DNA from: Cocos nucifera | Lineage: Eukaryota; Streptophyta; Magnoliopsida; Arecales; Arecaceae | Assembly: GCA_006176705.1 (NCBI GenBank) | Contig: QRFJ01000083.1 | Coordinates: forward strand, 682,001 to 746,000 | Direction of reading: 5' to 3' | Length of the DNA stretch: 64,000 nt | Part shown: positions 1 to 11,700 of the stretch, piece after piece | How positions within the stretch are numbered: the stretch's first letter is position 1 | Layout of the letters: every line of letters begins with the position of its first letter | Translations under genes and position numbers: made by a program | The notes under the pieces: model-generated | Told to the model about the DNA's origin: nothing | Databases searched by the model: none | The model's input: only the letters and a program-made list of their open reading frames with translations

Positions 1-1099
1 GCCGCTAGGGGCCGTATACGATGGAAAAGGTGGGTCCGCTAGTTCTCATGGCTGCAATGCAAATCGAGGAGCAGGGTGGGCTCCTTTCGTTCCTCAACCA
101 TTCTCCGCCACAACTAATGCATTACTGACTCAGGTCAGGTCGATGGAAATATTGAAAACGTCTTTGATGGTCAACGATTTCAAGTATGCAAACATTAGTC
201 CTCTCATTAATGATAAATATTTGAAATAAAAGAAGCCGTTTCAAACGTATAATATCATAAAATTAGGCTCCAAGTTTTTCTCTGTTCATTCTAAAATGGA
301 TGAAGGGAATTTTTTGAGGGATTGGATACAGATGACATGGATTTTAATCCCACTTTCATTATAATTCATGGTCTCAATAATTTTCATTAGATCATATCTT
401 TTATTTTTTAAAAAAAAATAGATTTTAAAATATGTCTGTCCTTAAGTAATATCCAAAGATTATTATAGAATTCTATTTTTTCGATAATAAGACATGAGAT
501 AAAGAATGCTGCAAACTGCACCACGTTCTATATGTATAGAAAGTTGAAAAAATGTTATGGATGCATAAGAAGCTGCTATGCTGGTATTTTATTTTCTAAT
601 TTTTTGATTATATTTATATTAAATTTATATAAATATTTTATTTTATAATATATATATATAATTTTTATATTTTTAATTAAAAAATATCGAATCTTATAAT
701 CAGATAGAATATTTATGTAGAAAAATTCCAAGGGATCTTCGTAACCTTTTTTTTTTTTTTTTTTTTAAGACATCGTAGAGGCTTCTTGTCCATGGACACG
801 TGTCAAAAATGTTAAAGCAGCTCTCAAAGCGTATCATCAATTACAAGGTGTTAGTTGGTCTATTTGGTAAAATCTCTTTATATTTAAACAACAGTTCTGG
901 ATTCAGATGATGTCTTCGTCGTAGTACATTGTGTCAATAAATCGTCGATGGGTACCGTCTAACTTTCTTTTAAAATGACAAATAAGAATTCATAATTACT
1001 ATTTTGAACAACTGATAAAATATATATTCGTCCAACCACTTTCCTTGCTCTTGACTATTAATTAATCACTTGTTCACCAAAGTACAGGAACATGAATCA

Positions 1100-1100
<1 letters not shown>

Positions 1101-1144
<44 letters not shown>
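1101..1144. repeat. poly(A) tract, about 44 bp
   Basis: Uninterrupted A run read directly from the sequence. It could be the tail of an old retroposed element, but no LINE or SINE body was recognised to its left. Confidence 0.95.
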
Positions 1145-1148
<4 letters not shown>

Positions 1149-2029
1149 AAACAAAGGGAAAAACAAAACAAAAATCTTAAAAAAATACAGGGATATTTGA
1201 AAAAGATCTTACCGGGGTGTCCGGTAGTGACATGCACCTGGTCATGGGACAGCCAGGTGGTTTGGCTAATAAAGCGGGGGTGTTCCATGTCTTGTCAAGC
1301 CTTCATGTAGTCCTGTGATCTGTAGCTTTCCGCCTCCAAATAGGTCCCAGTGCTCTTACTTGGATCCAAAGTGGTTCGTCCCGGGTCAAAAATCCCAACC
1401 CATTTATGTCTGACATCAAGTCTAAGCCATCGAGTTGGTTCAACGGTGGGATCATCGAAACACATGCAAGGAGTGAAACGTAAAAATAAGTATCAAAAGG
1501 AACTGCCGGATGCTGCTGCCTTGTAGATTCCTGTCCTTAATTAGCCAAGTTGTCCTCCAAAATATTGCTTTCAATGTAAGAAGCTAGTCCAATCCAGACC
1601 TTGACTTAGGTTTCAGACCAGTTGGGTTCAGTTTGATTCGTCTAATTATAAAGACGAGCCCGTCTCATTATGAATGCTTTGCTCTCTAGGGGATGGTTCC
1701 TTAATTAAAGGGGTCTATCAGCTGGGTCGGTATCGGACCAGGAAGTGATCCAAAACGGAGACATCGGTCCAGTTTTTCCTTTGTCGAGTTAATATATACG
1801 AGTGGCCAACCAGGTAGGTTCTTTCACAGCAGTCCTAGTCCACTGACAGGTATGTCGTACCAACAGCATGCATCAACTGGCCAGTCCAGCTCTCAGAACA
1901 CTGAACGTAACCTATTCAAGGATGGTGGGTGTGAACATGAGCTATCCCTTCACCCATCGAATACCGTCCCACCATGACAAGCCCATCTCATTCGAACGAG
2001 TAAAACCGGAGAAAATTATGTGGTTCCTA

Positions 2030-2033
<4 letters not shown>

Positions 2034-2073
<40 letters not shown>
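2034..2073. repeat. (AT)n microsatellite
   Basis: Perfect dinucleotide run of about 20 units. Confidence 0.95.
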
Positions 2074-2075
<2 letters not shown>

Positions 2076-3851
2076 ATCTTCTTATAATGATCATAAAATG
2101 ATCAATGAACGGTCTTAGAACGACACTGGAGATTAATTTGAACAAAGATTACCCATCCTTTTCATGTACTTTTCTCTTGTATACTGTTATCCATTTTCTA
2201 ATTTGAATTTCCTTTTTTTTAAAAAAAAAATTAAGCAACATATATAATACAAAATCATCCACCAGAATTGAAAAAAAAAAACACACACACACCTTCATTC
2301 AATATTTTGTCTTTCGCTGATAAGAATCCAAGATCAGGAACTGCTACCATGTTTGGATGTGCGTATGAGAGAGAGGGAGAGACTGAGGAGGTATGCGATA
2401 AAGGGATGTGATCGATTCGGGAGAACTCGAAGGAGGTAGGTTGAGCATGTGGGCTGCCACGACAAGGTCCACGTGAAAGTCCGAATCCCTCGTGGGCTGC
2501 ATTACATTCCAGGGGAAGGTGGAGTGGATTTGAGCAAATCAGCATAAGCCCCTGCCGACGCAACCGCATGTCGTGAGAGGGACTGGCCATCGAACACAGA
2601 CTAAAATATGGGTCATGGTAATTAGTAATTGCATATATTATCATACCACTATAATTAATTTTCAATATTCTTTAATTATATCATATTATATATTCTAGCA
2701 ATAGTAATAATATTACAAATTAAAATCGATCACTATGATAAGAATAATGATAGTTTTTTTTTTTTTTTTGATATTTTCATTTTTTATCTGCAGAAAATAT
2801 TTTTAAAATAAATTTAATCCCTACTTGCTGTGAAGAACCCTAATTTGTTATTTGTTAAGAACTGCTGATTAAATAAAACTATTGTTTTTTTGGTATTTTT
2901 GTTATAATGAGAAATTATAATAAAGAAAATGCCTCATCTCATCAAAATTCTTTCAGAAAACTTTTTCAACTTATAATTTAAATTTTGCTCCTCAATGGAA
3001 AGATTATTGGATGTAAATAGCAGCCTCATAATATTTATTATTTTTGTTATGAACATCATTAAGATGGAGTTTATTACTCAAAGCTATTGTCTTGAGTATA
3101 ATATCTTATTGAGGGGGAAAATGCTGAAGGTCAGCTCCATCACCAGAAATTTTTCTTACAACTGCCGACATCCAATGGCACGCTTCAGTGTTGATACTTT
3201 ATATCATGAATCATCGTAAACGGCACCAACCTCATGACTTGCATTAATTTGGTTAGACGTAATTAGCTCACGTTATAAGTCACGGAAGCAGTCATTTAGA
3301 AAACTTTGCATAACCGAGGGCCTGTTTATTTTAAAATAACTTTTTTAAAATAAAATTTTAAAAATATTATGAAAGAGAAGTAGTTTATGCTTGATAAAAT
3401 TATTTAATAAATATTTTTATCAGTATTTAAGATGCGGTTTCTGTTTCATAAATCTTTCAAAAAAAAATATTTTTGACTATCAAATTATAAAAAAAAAATA
3501 TGCATAAATTTACTTTATAATTAATATTATTTAAATAAATAAATAATTTTAAATATTTATTATAATTAATTTTAATTAATTTTTTATTTAATTATAATAT
3601 AAAAAATAATAAGGATGTCAGACGATATATGAATAATGAAAGAATTAGGTAAAAATAAATAGAAATAATTATAATAAATAATAATTTTAAGTAAGAATAT
3701 TTATATCTTAAAAAAATTATTTTTTTACTTAAAAAATTTTTAATTTTCTACTTTCTTTTCATAGCAGAAAAATTACTTCTACTGCTACTCAAAAATATGT
3801 TATTTTTTAAAATTAATTTAATTAAATATTTTATATTTTTAAAATAAATAT

Positions 3852-3857
<6 letters not shown>

Positions 3858-3905
<48 letters not shown>

Positions 3906-3927
3906 TTATTTATTTATTTATTTATTT
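3858..3927. repeat. compound (AT)n-(TTTA)n microsatellite
   Basis: An AT dinucleotide run of about 42 bp passes directly into about seven TTTA units ending near 3927. Confidence 0.93.
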
Positions 3928-4331
3928 GGCTAAATAGGTGCTAAGTTGGGTCCCGTGGGTAATTCCATACTCCGAGATTATGGAAACGCTTGGCCTCCGA
4001 CGAGAGGGAGCCCATAATCAGGTAAACACGTGTGGAATGTAACGTGACATGTGAACTCCCATGCTTTAAGCAGTACTAGGATGTGCACGGTTCAATTTTT
4101 TAATACCGATGTACTATGGGCCCCACGTGGTAGTCTCTTCCCGATCACCGTAAAGGAACAAAAAGAACGATCTTGAGGGGGGACCAAGTCAAACATGGGT
4201 CTGAGATAAAATAAATTCAAATAATAATTTATCATGGTCTCAAATGAATCGACATAGGATGATTTTACTTTAGATCCATACTCGCTTGGTCAGTTCAATG
4301 GCATACGCTTGGCCAGTTCATAAATAAGGAG

Positions 4332-4859
4332 TAGGACTGAAAGTGGGCTGGGTCAGCTTTAAATAAAATTTTAGACTCGATCCAAAATCATTCAGATCAT
4401 ACTTGGGTCAAAAAATAAAATTAATTTTATTTTTAGATCGGACTCGGATCTATCTTTGATCTGATCGAAGTTCGGCTCGAGCTCGAGTCTGATTACAATC
4501 TAATCGATTATAAACACCCTCCACCCTCCTTCCCTCACGAACCCTCCCACCCTCCGCCCTTCCTCGATATCCCACGAAACATCTTTCCTATAGTGCGTCA
4601 CAACCAGTGCCCCCTCGTGGCTCCCCCAGCACCCTCTGCATTTGCACCTCACCCCTACAACCGCCACCCATAGCTTGTCGCACCTCAACGCGGCGCCCCT
4701 ATCCTCTTCTCTTGTCGGCAAGAAGGCCTGGCTCAATTGGACTCGGGCCTGAATTTTTAAAAAAATTTCAAATCTAAATCCGACTCGAAGCTCAAAAAAA
4801 ATTCGGACTGAACTTCAGTAGGGATAAAATCCAGCCCCGCTCAACCCACTTCCAGCCCT
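4332..4859. mobile_element. Mutator-like small non-autonomous transposon (candidate)
   Basis: The left end reads TAGGACTGAAAGTGGG and the reverse complement of the right end reads AGGGCTGGAAGTGGG, so the ends form imperfect terminal inverted repeats. The flanks are AATAAGGAG (4323-4331) and AATAAAGAG (4860-4868), a 9-bp direct repeat with one mismatch. A 9-11 bp target-site duplication is typical of Mutator-like elements. The interior has degenerate gactcgag-type motifs and a GC-richer patch (4500-4740) with no recognisable coding content. No transposase is present. An unrelated low-complexity repeat is the alternative; the matched ends plus duplication argue against it. Confidence 0.6.
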
Positions 4860-5068
4860 AATAAAGAGCAACAAATGACCCCTTCTATTAATGAAGAAGA
4901 TTATTTATGCTTCTATGATGTCACAAGCTATTATCTTTACTAGGTTGCAAACAAGTCGAGTTACTTATGGATTACTTGAGTTTGACTCGAGTTCGAACTC
5001 AACTCAACTCGACTCGATTATTATTGAGTTCGAGTCGAGATTCTCAACTCAAAAGACCACGAACCTAC

Positions 5069-5072
<4 letters not shown>

Positions 5073-5133
<61 letters not shown>
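5073..5133. repeat. (AT)n microsatellite
   Basis: Perfect dinucleotide run of about 30 units, just after a stretch rich in gactcgagt motifs (4950-5060). Confidence 0.95.
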
Positions 5134-5134
<1 letters not shown>

Positions 5135-8100
5135 CCTTATGCACCTTTATATCCCGTTAATGTGTAGGATGGCATATAAAAATCATATATCATATGAAAA
5201 ATCTCAATTAATTTAATGATTTGAACCTTCATCCCCTATCTTTCATGTTCTATTTTTTTTTTTTTTTCTATCTTCTTTTTCTCTCACTTTCTATTAATAT
5301 AATATTATTAATTAATTAATTAAATTTAAAAATAAAAATTTCAGCTACGCCGCCGCAGTGCAAGTGCTTCCTTCAGAATTATGCCCCAGGAGCTCCAGCG
5401 AAGCCTCGGTAGGGACCTCCGCCTACGAGCAATATAATCCGGCATCCAAACAGTTTCTTAATAAATGTCGCCTATTATATGCCCAGCTAAAATAGACGTT
5501 TGACATCTTTTATCTTGGAGGGAGGGAGGGAGCGAGCCGGAGAGAGAGAGGGAGATGTGATAACCGAGAATTACCCATCCATGGTGACGGGCATATGGTG
5601 GTCCAAGTACAAATTGGCCAACAAGCGCACGTTACCCTCCACGCGCACTTAATTGCGCACGTACCACTTCATGCCACAAGCGTCCACTAGAATTCACACC
5701 TCCTGCAAACCTCTGGCTTTTCCGACCTTCCGAGGTAAGCGCGACAAAACGAAGCTGGCGTTGGACTCTCGTCAGGTAGAATACGGTAAGGGTAGAGAAG
5801 GCATCCTAAGTTATTGGGTAAAACGTGTTAGGAATCAACCAGGTCGATCCCAACCATGAATGCGTAGCCCGTTTTCTTTACGCCTTCAGGCCATACCTAC
5901 TTTTACACTGCACAAAAATAGCATATTGTTCACCTTAAAATAAGAGACAAATAACCTTCAATGGAGCAGCTCATATAACTGAAATGTTCTGCCTCAGCAA
6001 TGTATCAGATGGCTTAAATGCTAAAGGAATGAACCCAAGTATGATTCTTTAAATTCCCAAATTTAGCAATGAATGGCCATGATCCTTGATTACTCCTAAG
6101 TAAGGTTAAATAATGAGCCAGAGACATATGGGTAAGTAATAATAAAAAGAGATGATCATAAAACCGGATTTTGGGTAAAAATAAGGGGGAAATTTTCATG
6201 TATTATAAAACTCATTTTTAAGGTTTCCATGATCAGTCTGTTTTTCCGGGTCAAGAAGGATAGCAACCAAACAAGTAATTTCATACAAACCATATATTTT
6301 GGATCTTTTATGAATCGATCGGTCTTTAGTAAAATATGGCAAAGGTCACAGCTAATTTGGAGCTTTCTCACAAATATGACTATGGAAAAAACTCTTAAAC
6401 GAATATTTTCACAATACAGACTAAAACTAGCTGCAGGCAGATACTACTGGAGAATCCATAGAAAAATAAAACGGGTAGCTAGCAGCACATCTCGATTGTT
6501 TTAAGGTATTTATACCAGTAAAATGATCTTCCTAACGTCATGCGACCAGAGAAAATATGAACTCGAGTGATAACATAGATATAGCTATAGAGGGGGAATG
6601 GATCATTCAGATTGTAAGAAGAAAAATACGATAGTGCTTAGATAAATACATGGACTGCATGAAGCAAGTCGTTCGTTCTTGTGGTGATTATTTCAATGAT
6701 GGATTCAAAAGAAGGTTTTTTTTCCTTTTTTCTTTCCAACCTGAAGAAGGATGATAGAATAAGCTGGGGAGCATGGCAAGCTTCACCATGCCAAAATCGA
6801 ATGAAGAGCGTAAGAAAAACCTAGAATTTCACTGGGAACAAGAACGAAGGAATTTTTCCATCTCAACGTTGCTCACCTCAAGGCCGCAGGTCTAATTTAA
6901 ACTCCGCGACCGACGGCGCCTCCTGCCCGAAGGATTTCGCCATGGCTGAGATCGATCTCAAATCCAGGGTCACGTACGGCTCTTCTCTCTCGCAGAGACC
7001 GGAGGCTGTGCCGGCGCTTGCATGAACCGAAGACGGAAAGGCCACAATGGCTGTCCCCTGGAGGCAAAACGCCAGGGTTTCGAAACACTCGCGGCCCCGC
7101 CGAGGGACCAAGGTTTGGAGGCGGCGCCACCTCCTGGATTCTCCAAGCATGTGGAACGCGGTATGCTCACTGGGGGTGTGATTACCCCAAGGAAAGGTGA
7201 GTGGATTCAAGAAATTAGGTCAATCAGGACCGTCCGTTGTTGCCGTGGGTATGGTCCACGCGGTCTACGGATCGCTGTGCTTTGGTGCGTGTGTCTCGGA
7301 GTTCGAGGTGCAACTGGGCTAAGAAGCCCGGTTCAGACTTACGTGACGTATCAATTTGGTTCGGACCCGTACCCGAATTTCGCGCCCAGGGATATCGTCA
7401 GCTCCCAAAGGGATACCGAGTCCTATCAGACTGAAATCACTTACGAAGACCCGAACCAAAATGTATCTGGGCCTTTACCCGGACTCGATTCAGTTCTAAT
7501 TTTTGGGCCTTGACCGAGCCACTTAAAATCCATGTAAGGGTTTCAAATGTGTCTTCTTTTTGTAAACACGCACAAAAAAAAAAAAAGGGGCTGGTGTTCT
7601 TGTAGAGATGCATGCTCAAAATCTAGCACATAAGTAAACTGAGATTTCTACATAGCAACCAAAAATTTGATATCTAATTCTTTTATGGTGCGTATATCTA
7701 AACATCTAGATTGTGATTATGGTGCCAAATGGATCTCCGGTTTTTCGAAACCAGCAAGTGAATGCAATGCATTAAGATCTACCTAAGAAATTTTAGGTGA
7801 CGACTCGACAAAATGAGAAATGATAGTATACAAATGGAAAGTCGTAATGAAAATTTATATGATTTCTTAGCATTGATCAGCATATATAGACTAACATGGT
7901 TGATACGACATGGTGTCGGTCATATGCGCTGCCATGTTATCACACTTTGAAGTTGTGCCAAAATGATGGCCATGCACATTCCCTCATGCTTGTCCGCTGT
8001 AAATTGCAGTGATGCTGGTACTCCAGGTTCAAAGGAAATCAACTGGCTTGGCTATTGGGGGAAGCACCAACATTGTTTTCTTGTAAATAAGTACTAATTT

Positions 8101-11100
8101 TACATGTCAAATATGTTTGACCAGGTACATTGTCGTCGTCTTTTTATTATTCCTTTTTACACTATTAGGCTGCCGTTTTGTAAACAATAAGAAATATGAT
8201 TTGTGCACGCTTACAAATTGATCAAGAATCAAACGTAAAATAGTTGATTAAATCAAGAATTAGATATAAATTAGTTTTCAGCCAGCAAAGGATTAATCCC
8301 AGAATGTCAGTTAATCCAAGGTTGGACCTCAAGCCTCACTCCTGAGTAATGAAACTGTTCTTATTATATTTTCTTAAAAACGAAAACCGTCCCTTACCCC
8401 CCCACCCCCACCCCAACAAAACAACCCCGCACCAAAAAAAAAAAAAGAGGAGCACCGTCCATACGAATGAAAAAGATAAAAAATAACTATTGTCAGACGC
8501 ATCAAACAAAACGGAAAAGTTTGAATTAATGACGATCTACAGTTGTACAAGTACGTACTATTACCCATCAGTCTCTCAAGGCAAATCACATCTTCCAAAT
8601 GCCACCCCAAACCCAAGGGCTAACGACATGCCCCAGTATTAGATATTCCACGCGCAAGACATTTCACATCAAGTAGACAAACTATCTTTTTTCTCTCTCT
8701 GTAGAGTTCCGTTGCAAGCTACCACTCGGCTGGCACCTCCATCAATCACCTCCCAATCCCACCCCGCTACGTAAAATTAAAAATATCTAACAACTTAACA
8801 AAGATCCCATCCGCCATTCGATCTGCATGAATTGAATACGGAAAACCCCGCCCCCACAAGCAAAGCTGCAGGCCAGGAGCAGAGCCATGCACCCCACCAC
8901 TAACTTGGTGAATGAAGGGTCCAAACCCCATTAATTCTCTCCACACCCATTCCATGTACAAGCGAAACCACCTCTTGGTTTGGTGGTTGGAGCTAGCAGT
9001 GATAGTAGAATAAGGACGGTAAGTTTGGTATTAAAAGCAAACAATATCCTTTCGAGAAAAAGGGGAGGAAAAAAAAACAATATGGGGTTTGTGTACAAGC
9101 CTTCTCATGTGTTGTCACTTCTGAGAAAGATGGTGATGATGGGGTGGTCGTCATGTCCTGCAGGGATTCTCTGTGCACCCGAATAATTACACCCAAAGAA
9201 ACCTAGGGCTAGGCTGGGGAACCTAGGGCACAGAAATTTAAAAAATGGCAAGGGGAGAAATGAACCCTAGAAAGCTGTACAGGGCAGGGGGCTCGCAGTA
9301 GAGAGCCTTGGCGTGGTTTTAACTTTAAAGGCTAACAACTGAGTAAAAGATATGGTTGTCGAGACTCGAGGGGCTTGGAGGCCTGACACTGGGGACGTGG
9401 GCTCTCTGAACACCACGCTGCGGTCTTTCGCTTAGGCTGCGCAGGGCGTGCCTGTGTGCTTGTACGTGCGTGTGGACGTATGCATGCATGCACATGCACG
9501 GCGGTTTGGCCGCTTACGTAACTTCTGTTGAAAGTATAAGCACCCTGGCGTGGTGTTACCACCCAGTCCCCAGACCACTGTAATTGTAAATTTGCTTGGG
9601 GGACATCTACTTTGCAGCTAATTCTTAAAATTGTTCATGAGTTTATAAATAAAATTATAAATAATAATCATCAATAATTATATTTCTTTTGTCTTCAAGA
9701 TGAGGAGAGATTAATCTCTATCTTTTGCCTTCTTATGTCCATTTCATTCTCGGAAAGGTGACTCCACTGGAAACTGGGCCCTCGCCTCGATTGTCTAAAC
9801 AAGCAAATGACTGATGGTTTTAGTAATTATATCTTCAAAAAGAAACTTGGTGGTTTTTGATTAATTTTTTTTTTTTTTTTTTTTTTTGTTGATCTTATAT
9901 CTACAATTATTTTTTTGCGTTTTCATTTTTTTTGTGTACTGGGATTGTTAAGCTGGTAGATGGACTAGAAACTAGCTACCTGATGGATGCCTGTGATTTC
10001 TTTAATCGTTAATGCGTTTGAAAGTTCTATTAATATGAACCGGTGCACACTTTTGTCTGCTGGAAACCTGATGGTTTTTATATTTTTAAATATCTATAGC
10101 GAGTAAGATTTAAGACATATGCAGAACTCTTTTGTCTGGTCGTAAGACAGCTCTTTTTCCCTAAATTATTTAAAACCAAAAAATATATATAATTCTAAAA
10201 CTATAGAACAAGAAAAGAAAAATGCCTGCATCAGTGTTGGTATACCGTACTTATTCATTGCTATTCCATGGGTCTTAGAATTTGATTTGTTCTTTCGCTG
10301 TATGGAGGGGATCGATTAAAGCCTCCAGCTTTCATTGCACCGAAAAAAAAAAAAAAGGACCTCCAGTCTTCCCACGGGCGTTGACCATAAGCAGACTCTT
10401 TGGAGCTGGTTCAAGTGCTCCTCATGTACTGCTCACGATCACGACCATGTACCTTGAGTAACTCCAATTTAAGACCACTCTGATTGATTAATCAACTAAA
10501 TTTCAGATAGCTATAGCATGGCAGGATACAGCAAAATGACCAGGCCGATCGATGCACAAGCCCACCTTTGCAGTGCCGAAATCAGAATGGTGTAGAGAGA
10601 TCCACAACCCGGCCCTGCCCTCTCGAAACCACCCTAAGGAGAGAGATTATACAAGACTGTTCATCTGAAGTAGAAGTAGACCAGCACTTGTCATTTGGAG
10701 ACAGGTCACACCCTACCCACGTGTCAAGAGAGCTCGTGGATGCAGGGGAGTGGGTGGTGGCTTTCTGAGACTTAAAAGCCTTTCATCATATCTATTTATT
10801 AACAGTTGCTCCTGCTTCCAAAGAAGTGTAAGTCAACATAAAGAGAGCCCACCCTTTTATATTTCTTTTTCCCTGTTCTGTTTATACTCCAGTTTTCATA
10901 CATGAGATCTCCCCAACTCCTCTGTTGCGTGAGATGGGAGATAAGAGATGTGATATTTTGTGATGTGGAAGTAACGCAAACCACAACTGCACAAGACTGC
11001 ACTCTATCGGGTACTCCACCAGCCCTTCAAAAGGCCAAAGTCACAATAATTCCTCACCAATTGTTCTTGTGTCCCCCCCCCCCCCCCCCCCCGGACTTGG

Positions 11101-11228
11101 GTTTGGTTGGGGGGTTACTGAGGACCTACCTTTCTTTTTTTCTGATAGCAGTGCGAGAAACACACTATTGGGAATGTCAGGGCACCACTTTCTCTCTCGT
11201 CACATTGACCTCAAACAGTATATTTTTT
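5134..11228. other. intergenic region upstream of the TAS3 locus
   Basis: No exon or RNA gene recognised on either strand. It contains A/T and T-rich runs, a GC-richer island at about 6890-7515 (listed separately), and a purine/pyrimidine-alternating stretch at about 9440-9500. The last kilobase, above all the C-tract at about 11074-11092 and the sequence before 11229, would be the TAS3 promoter. Short ORFs have no recognisable family similarity. Confidence 0.5.
6890..7515. other. unassigned GC-rich island
   Basis: A block of about 600 bp clearly richer in G+C than the AT-rich flanks. ORFs of 60-163 codons overlap on both strands, which is the expected effect of high GC with few stops. The longest + frame (7022-7513, beginning at a true ATG) and the - frame over 6878-7210 have no motif I recognise. 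It could be a fragment of a GC-rich monocot first exon, a 5' UTR or promoter island, or captured gene sequence. I cannot decide between these. Confidence 0.3.
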
Positions 11229-11237
11229 CTATATAAG
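11229..11237 (+). promoter_or_regulatory. TATA box of the TAS3 transcript
   Basis: CTATATAAG fits the plant TATA consensus. With the usual spacing of about 30 bp it predicts transcription starting near 11260, about 220 bp before the 5' miR390 site. Position and sequence are seen; use as a promoter is inferred from the downstream locus. Confidence 0.6.
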
Positions 11238-11319
11238 GGCATTTTAGCCCTCAAACATGCACCACTGCCTTCCACTTCCATAACCTTTGGCTCTGAGAGA
11301 CCCACGAGCCAAACCTAAC

Positions 11320-11496
11320 ATGCCTTTTGCTCCGTCTTCCTGCGCGTTTCTTCTGTCTGCTCCTTATTCTACCCCCTCGCACTGCTTAAGACGGAGAGCT
11401 TCTTCCGCTCTATTTTCTGGTTCAAGATGGTACAAGAAGAGGTGGAAGGACTACACCACTAGCCATGTTAACCGTAGTTGGTGCTATCCTTACTGA
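11320..11496 (+). CDS. short ORF of the TAS3 transcript, stop inside the 5' miR390 site
   Basis: A 58-codon ORF beginning MPFAPSS and ending RSWCYPY. Its ATG is the first after the predicted transcription start; another ATG at 11257 lies just before that point and opens only 8 codons. The TGA stop (11494-11496) falls inside the 5' miR390 site. In characterised TAS3 RNAs a short ORF ending at or near the 5' miR390 site brings ribosomes up to the AGO7 complex, which is linked to ribosome stalling and siRNA production. The peptide has no domain I recognise, and its product is probably irrelevant or unstable. The ORF is seen directly; translation is inferred from family knowledge and needs ribosome profiling. 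Confidence 0.5.
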   Translation: MPFAPSSCAFLLSAPYSTPSHCLRRRASSALFSGSRWYKKRWKDYTTSHVNRSWCYPY

Positions 11497-11500
11497 GCTT
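11480..11500 (+). promoter_or_regulatory. miR390 5' binding site (predicted non-cleaved)
   Basis: The 21-nt window ggtgctatcc...actgagctt pairs with miR390 except for G:U at miRNA positions 19 and 11 and an A opposite G at position 9. Disrupted central pairing is the hallmark of the TAS3 5' site, which binds AGO7-miR390 without being cut. The pairing was worked out by hand against miR390 as I remember it. Confidence 0.88.
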
Positions 11501-11557
11501 TCTTTCTTTTTTTTTTTAATCTTTTTTTTTTAAATTATTTTCTCTTGTGAGGTTTTT

Positions 11558-11578
11558 TTCTTGACCTTGCAAGACTTT
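11558..11578 (+). ncRNA. tasiR-ARF, phase D6(+)
   Basis: TTCTTGACCTTG, then C, then AAGACTT: identical to canonical tasiR-ARF over the first 18 nt except T to C at nucleotide 13; the last bases vary between species. It lies exactly in the sixth 21-nt register upstream of the predicted cleavage at 11683/11684. As remembered, ARF target sites contain CTTGCAAGGTCAAGAA, so C at position 13 would turn the usual G:U wobble into a G:C pair. Confidence 0.9.
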
Positions 11579-11672
11579 TCTAGAAATAGATGATAATCAT
11601 GGCCGCTCTCTACTCCGTTTCGATCGATGATCATCATCTGCACTCTTGTCAATCCTCCCATCTTTTCTTCTC

Positions 11673-11693
11673 TTGTCTATCCCTCCCGAGCTT
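11673..11693 (+). promoter_or_regulatory. miR390 3' cleavage site
   Basis: CTATCCCTCCCGAGCTT pairs with miR390 nucleotides 1-17 with one mismatch (C opposite A7). The four bases at the other end are unpaired, as in many TAS3 3' sites. Central pairing is intact, which predicts slicing between 11683 and 11684; this sets the register that gives tasiR-ARF at D6. Confidence 0.9.
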
Positions 11694-11700
11694 AGTTTGA

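Larger units (their letters stand above)
1..4331. other. intergenic, no recognisable gene
   Basis: AT-rich plant intergenic DNA. I see no exon-like stretch with family similarity on either strand. Short ORFs here are low-complexity (poly-Lys from the poly-A tract, Ile-Tyr from AT tracts). From about 3310 to 3860 the sequence is very AT-rich, with a start (gggcctgttt) like the ends of some plant hAT-type small transposons. I could not find a matching far end, so I do not call an element. Confidence 0.6.
11262..11700 (+). ncRNA. TAS3 trans-acting siRNA precursor (ends approximate)
   Basis: In plants, TAS3 RNA is bound by AGO7-miR390 at two sites, cleaved at the 3' site, copied by RDR6 and diced by DCL4 into 21-nt siRNAs. 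The siRNA tasiR-ARF then silences ARF2/3/4 auxin response factors. Here the three hallmarks occur in order on one strand: a 5' miR390 site (11480-11500) with central mismatches, a tasiR-ARF (11558-11578), and a 3' site (11673-11693) with intact central pairing. Cleavage opposite miR390 nucleotides 10/11 would end the 5' fragment at 11683. Counting back in 21-nt steps makes D6(+) exactly 11558-11578, the tasiR-ARF. Only one tasiR-ARF is seen, so it resembles the short TAS3 type; D5 and D7 do not match. The transcript start comes from the TATA box, and the 3' end is unknown and probably lies further downstream. Confidence 0.93.

Noticed and set aside
1092..1310. Poly-lysine ORF
   Set aside because: It arises from the 44-bp poly(A) tract and has no further coding features.
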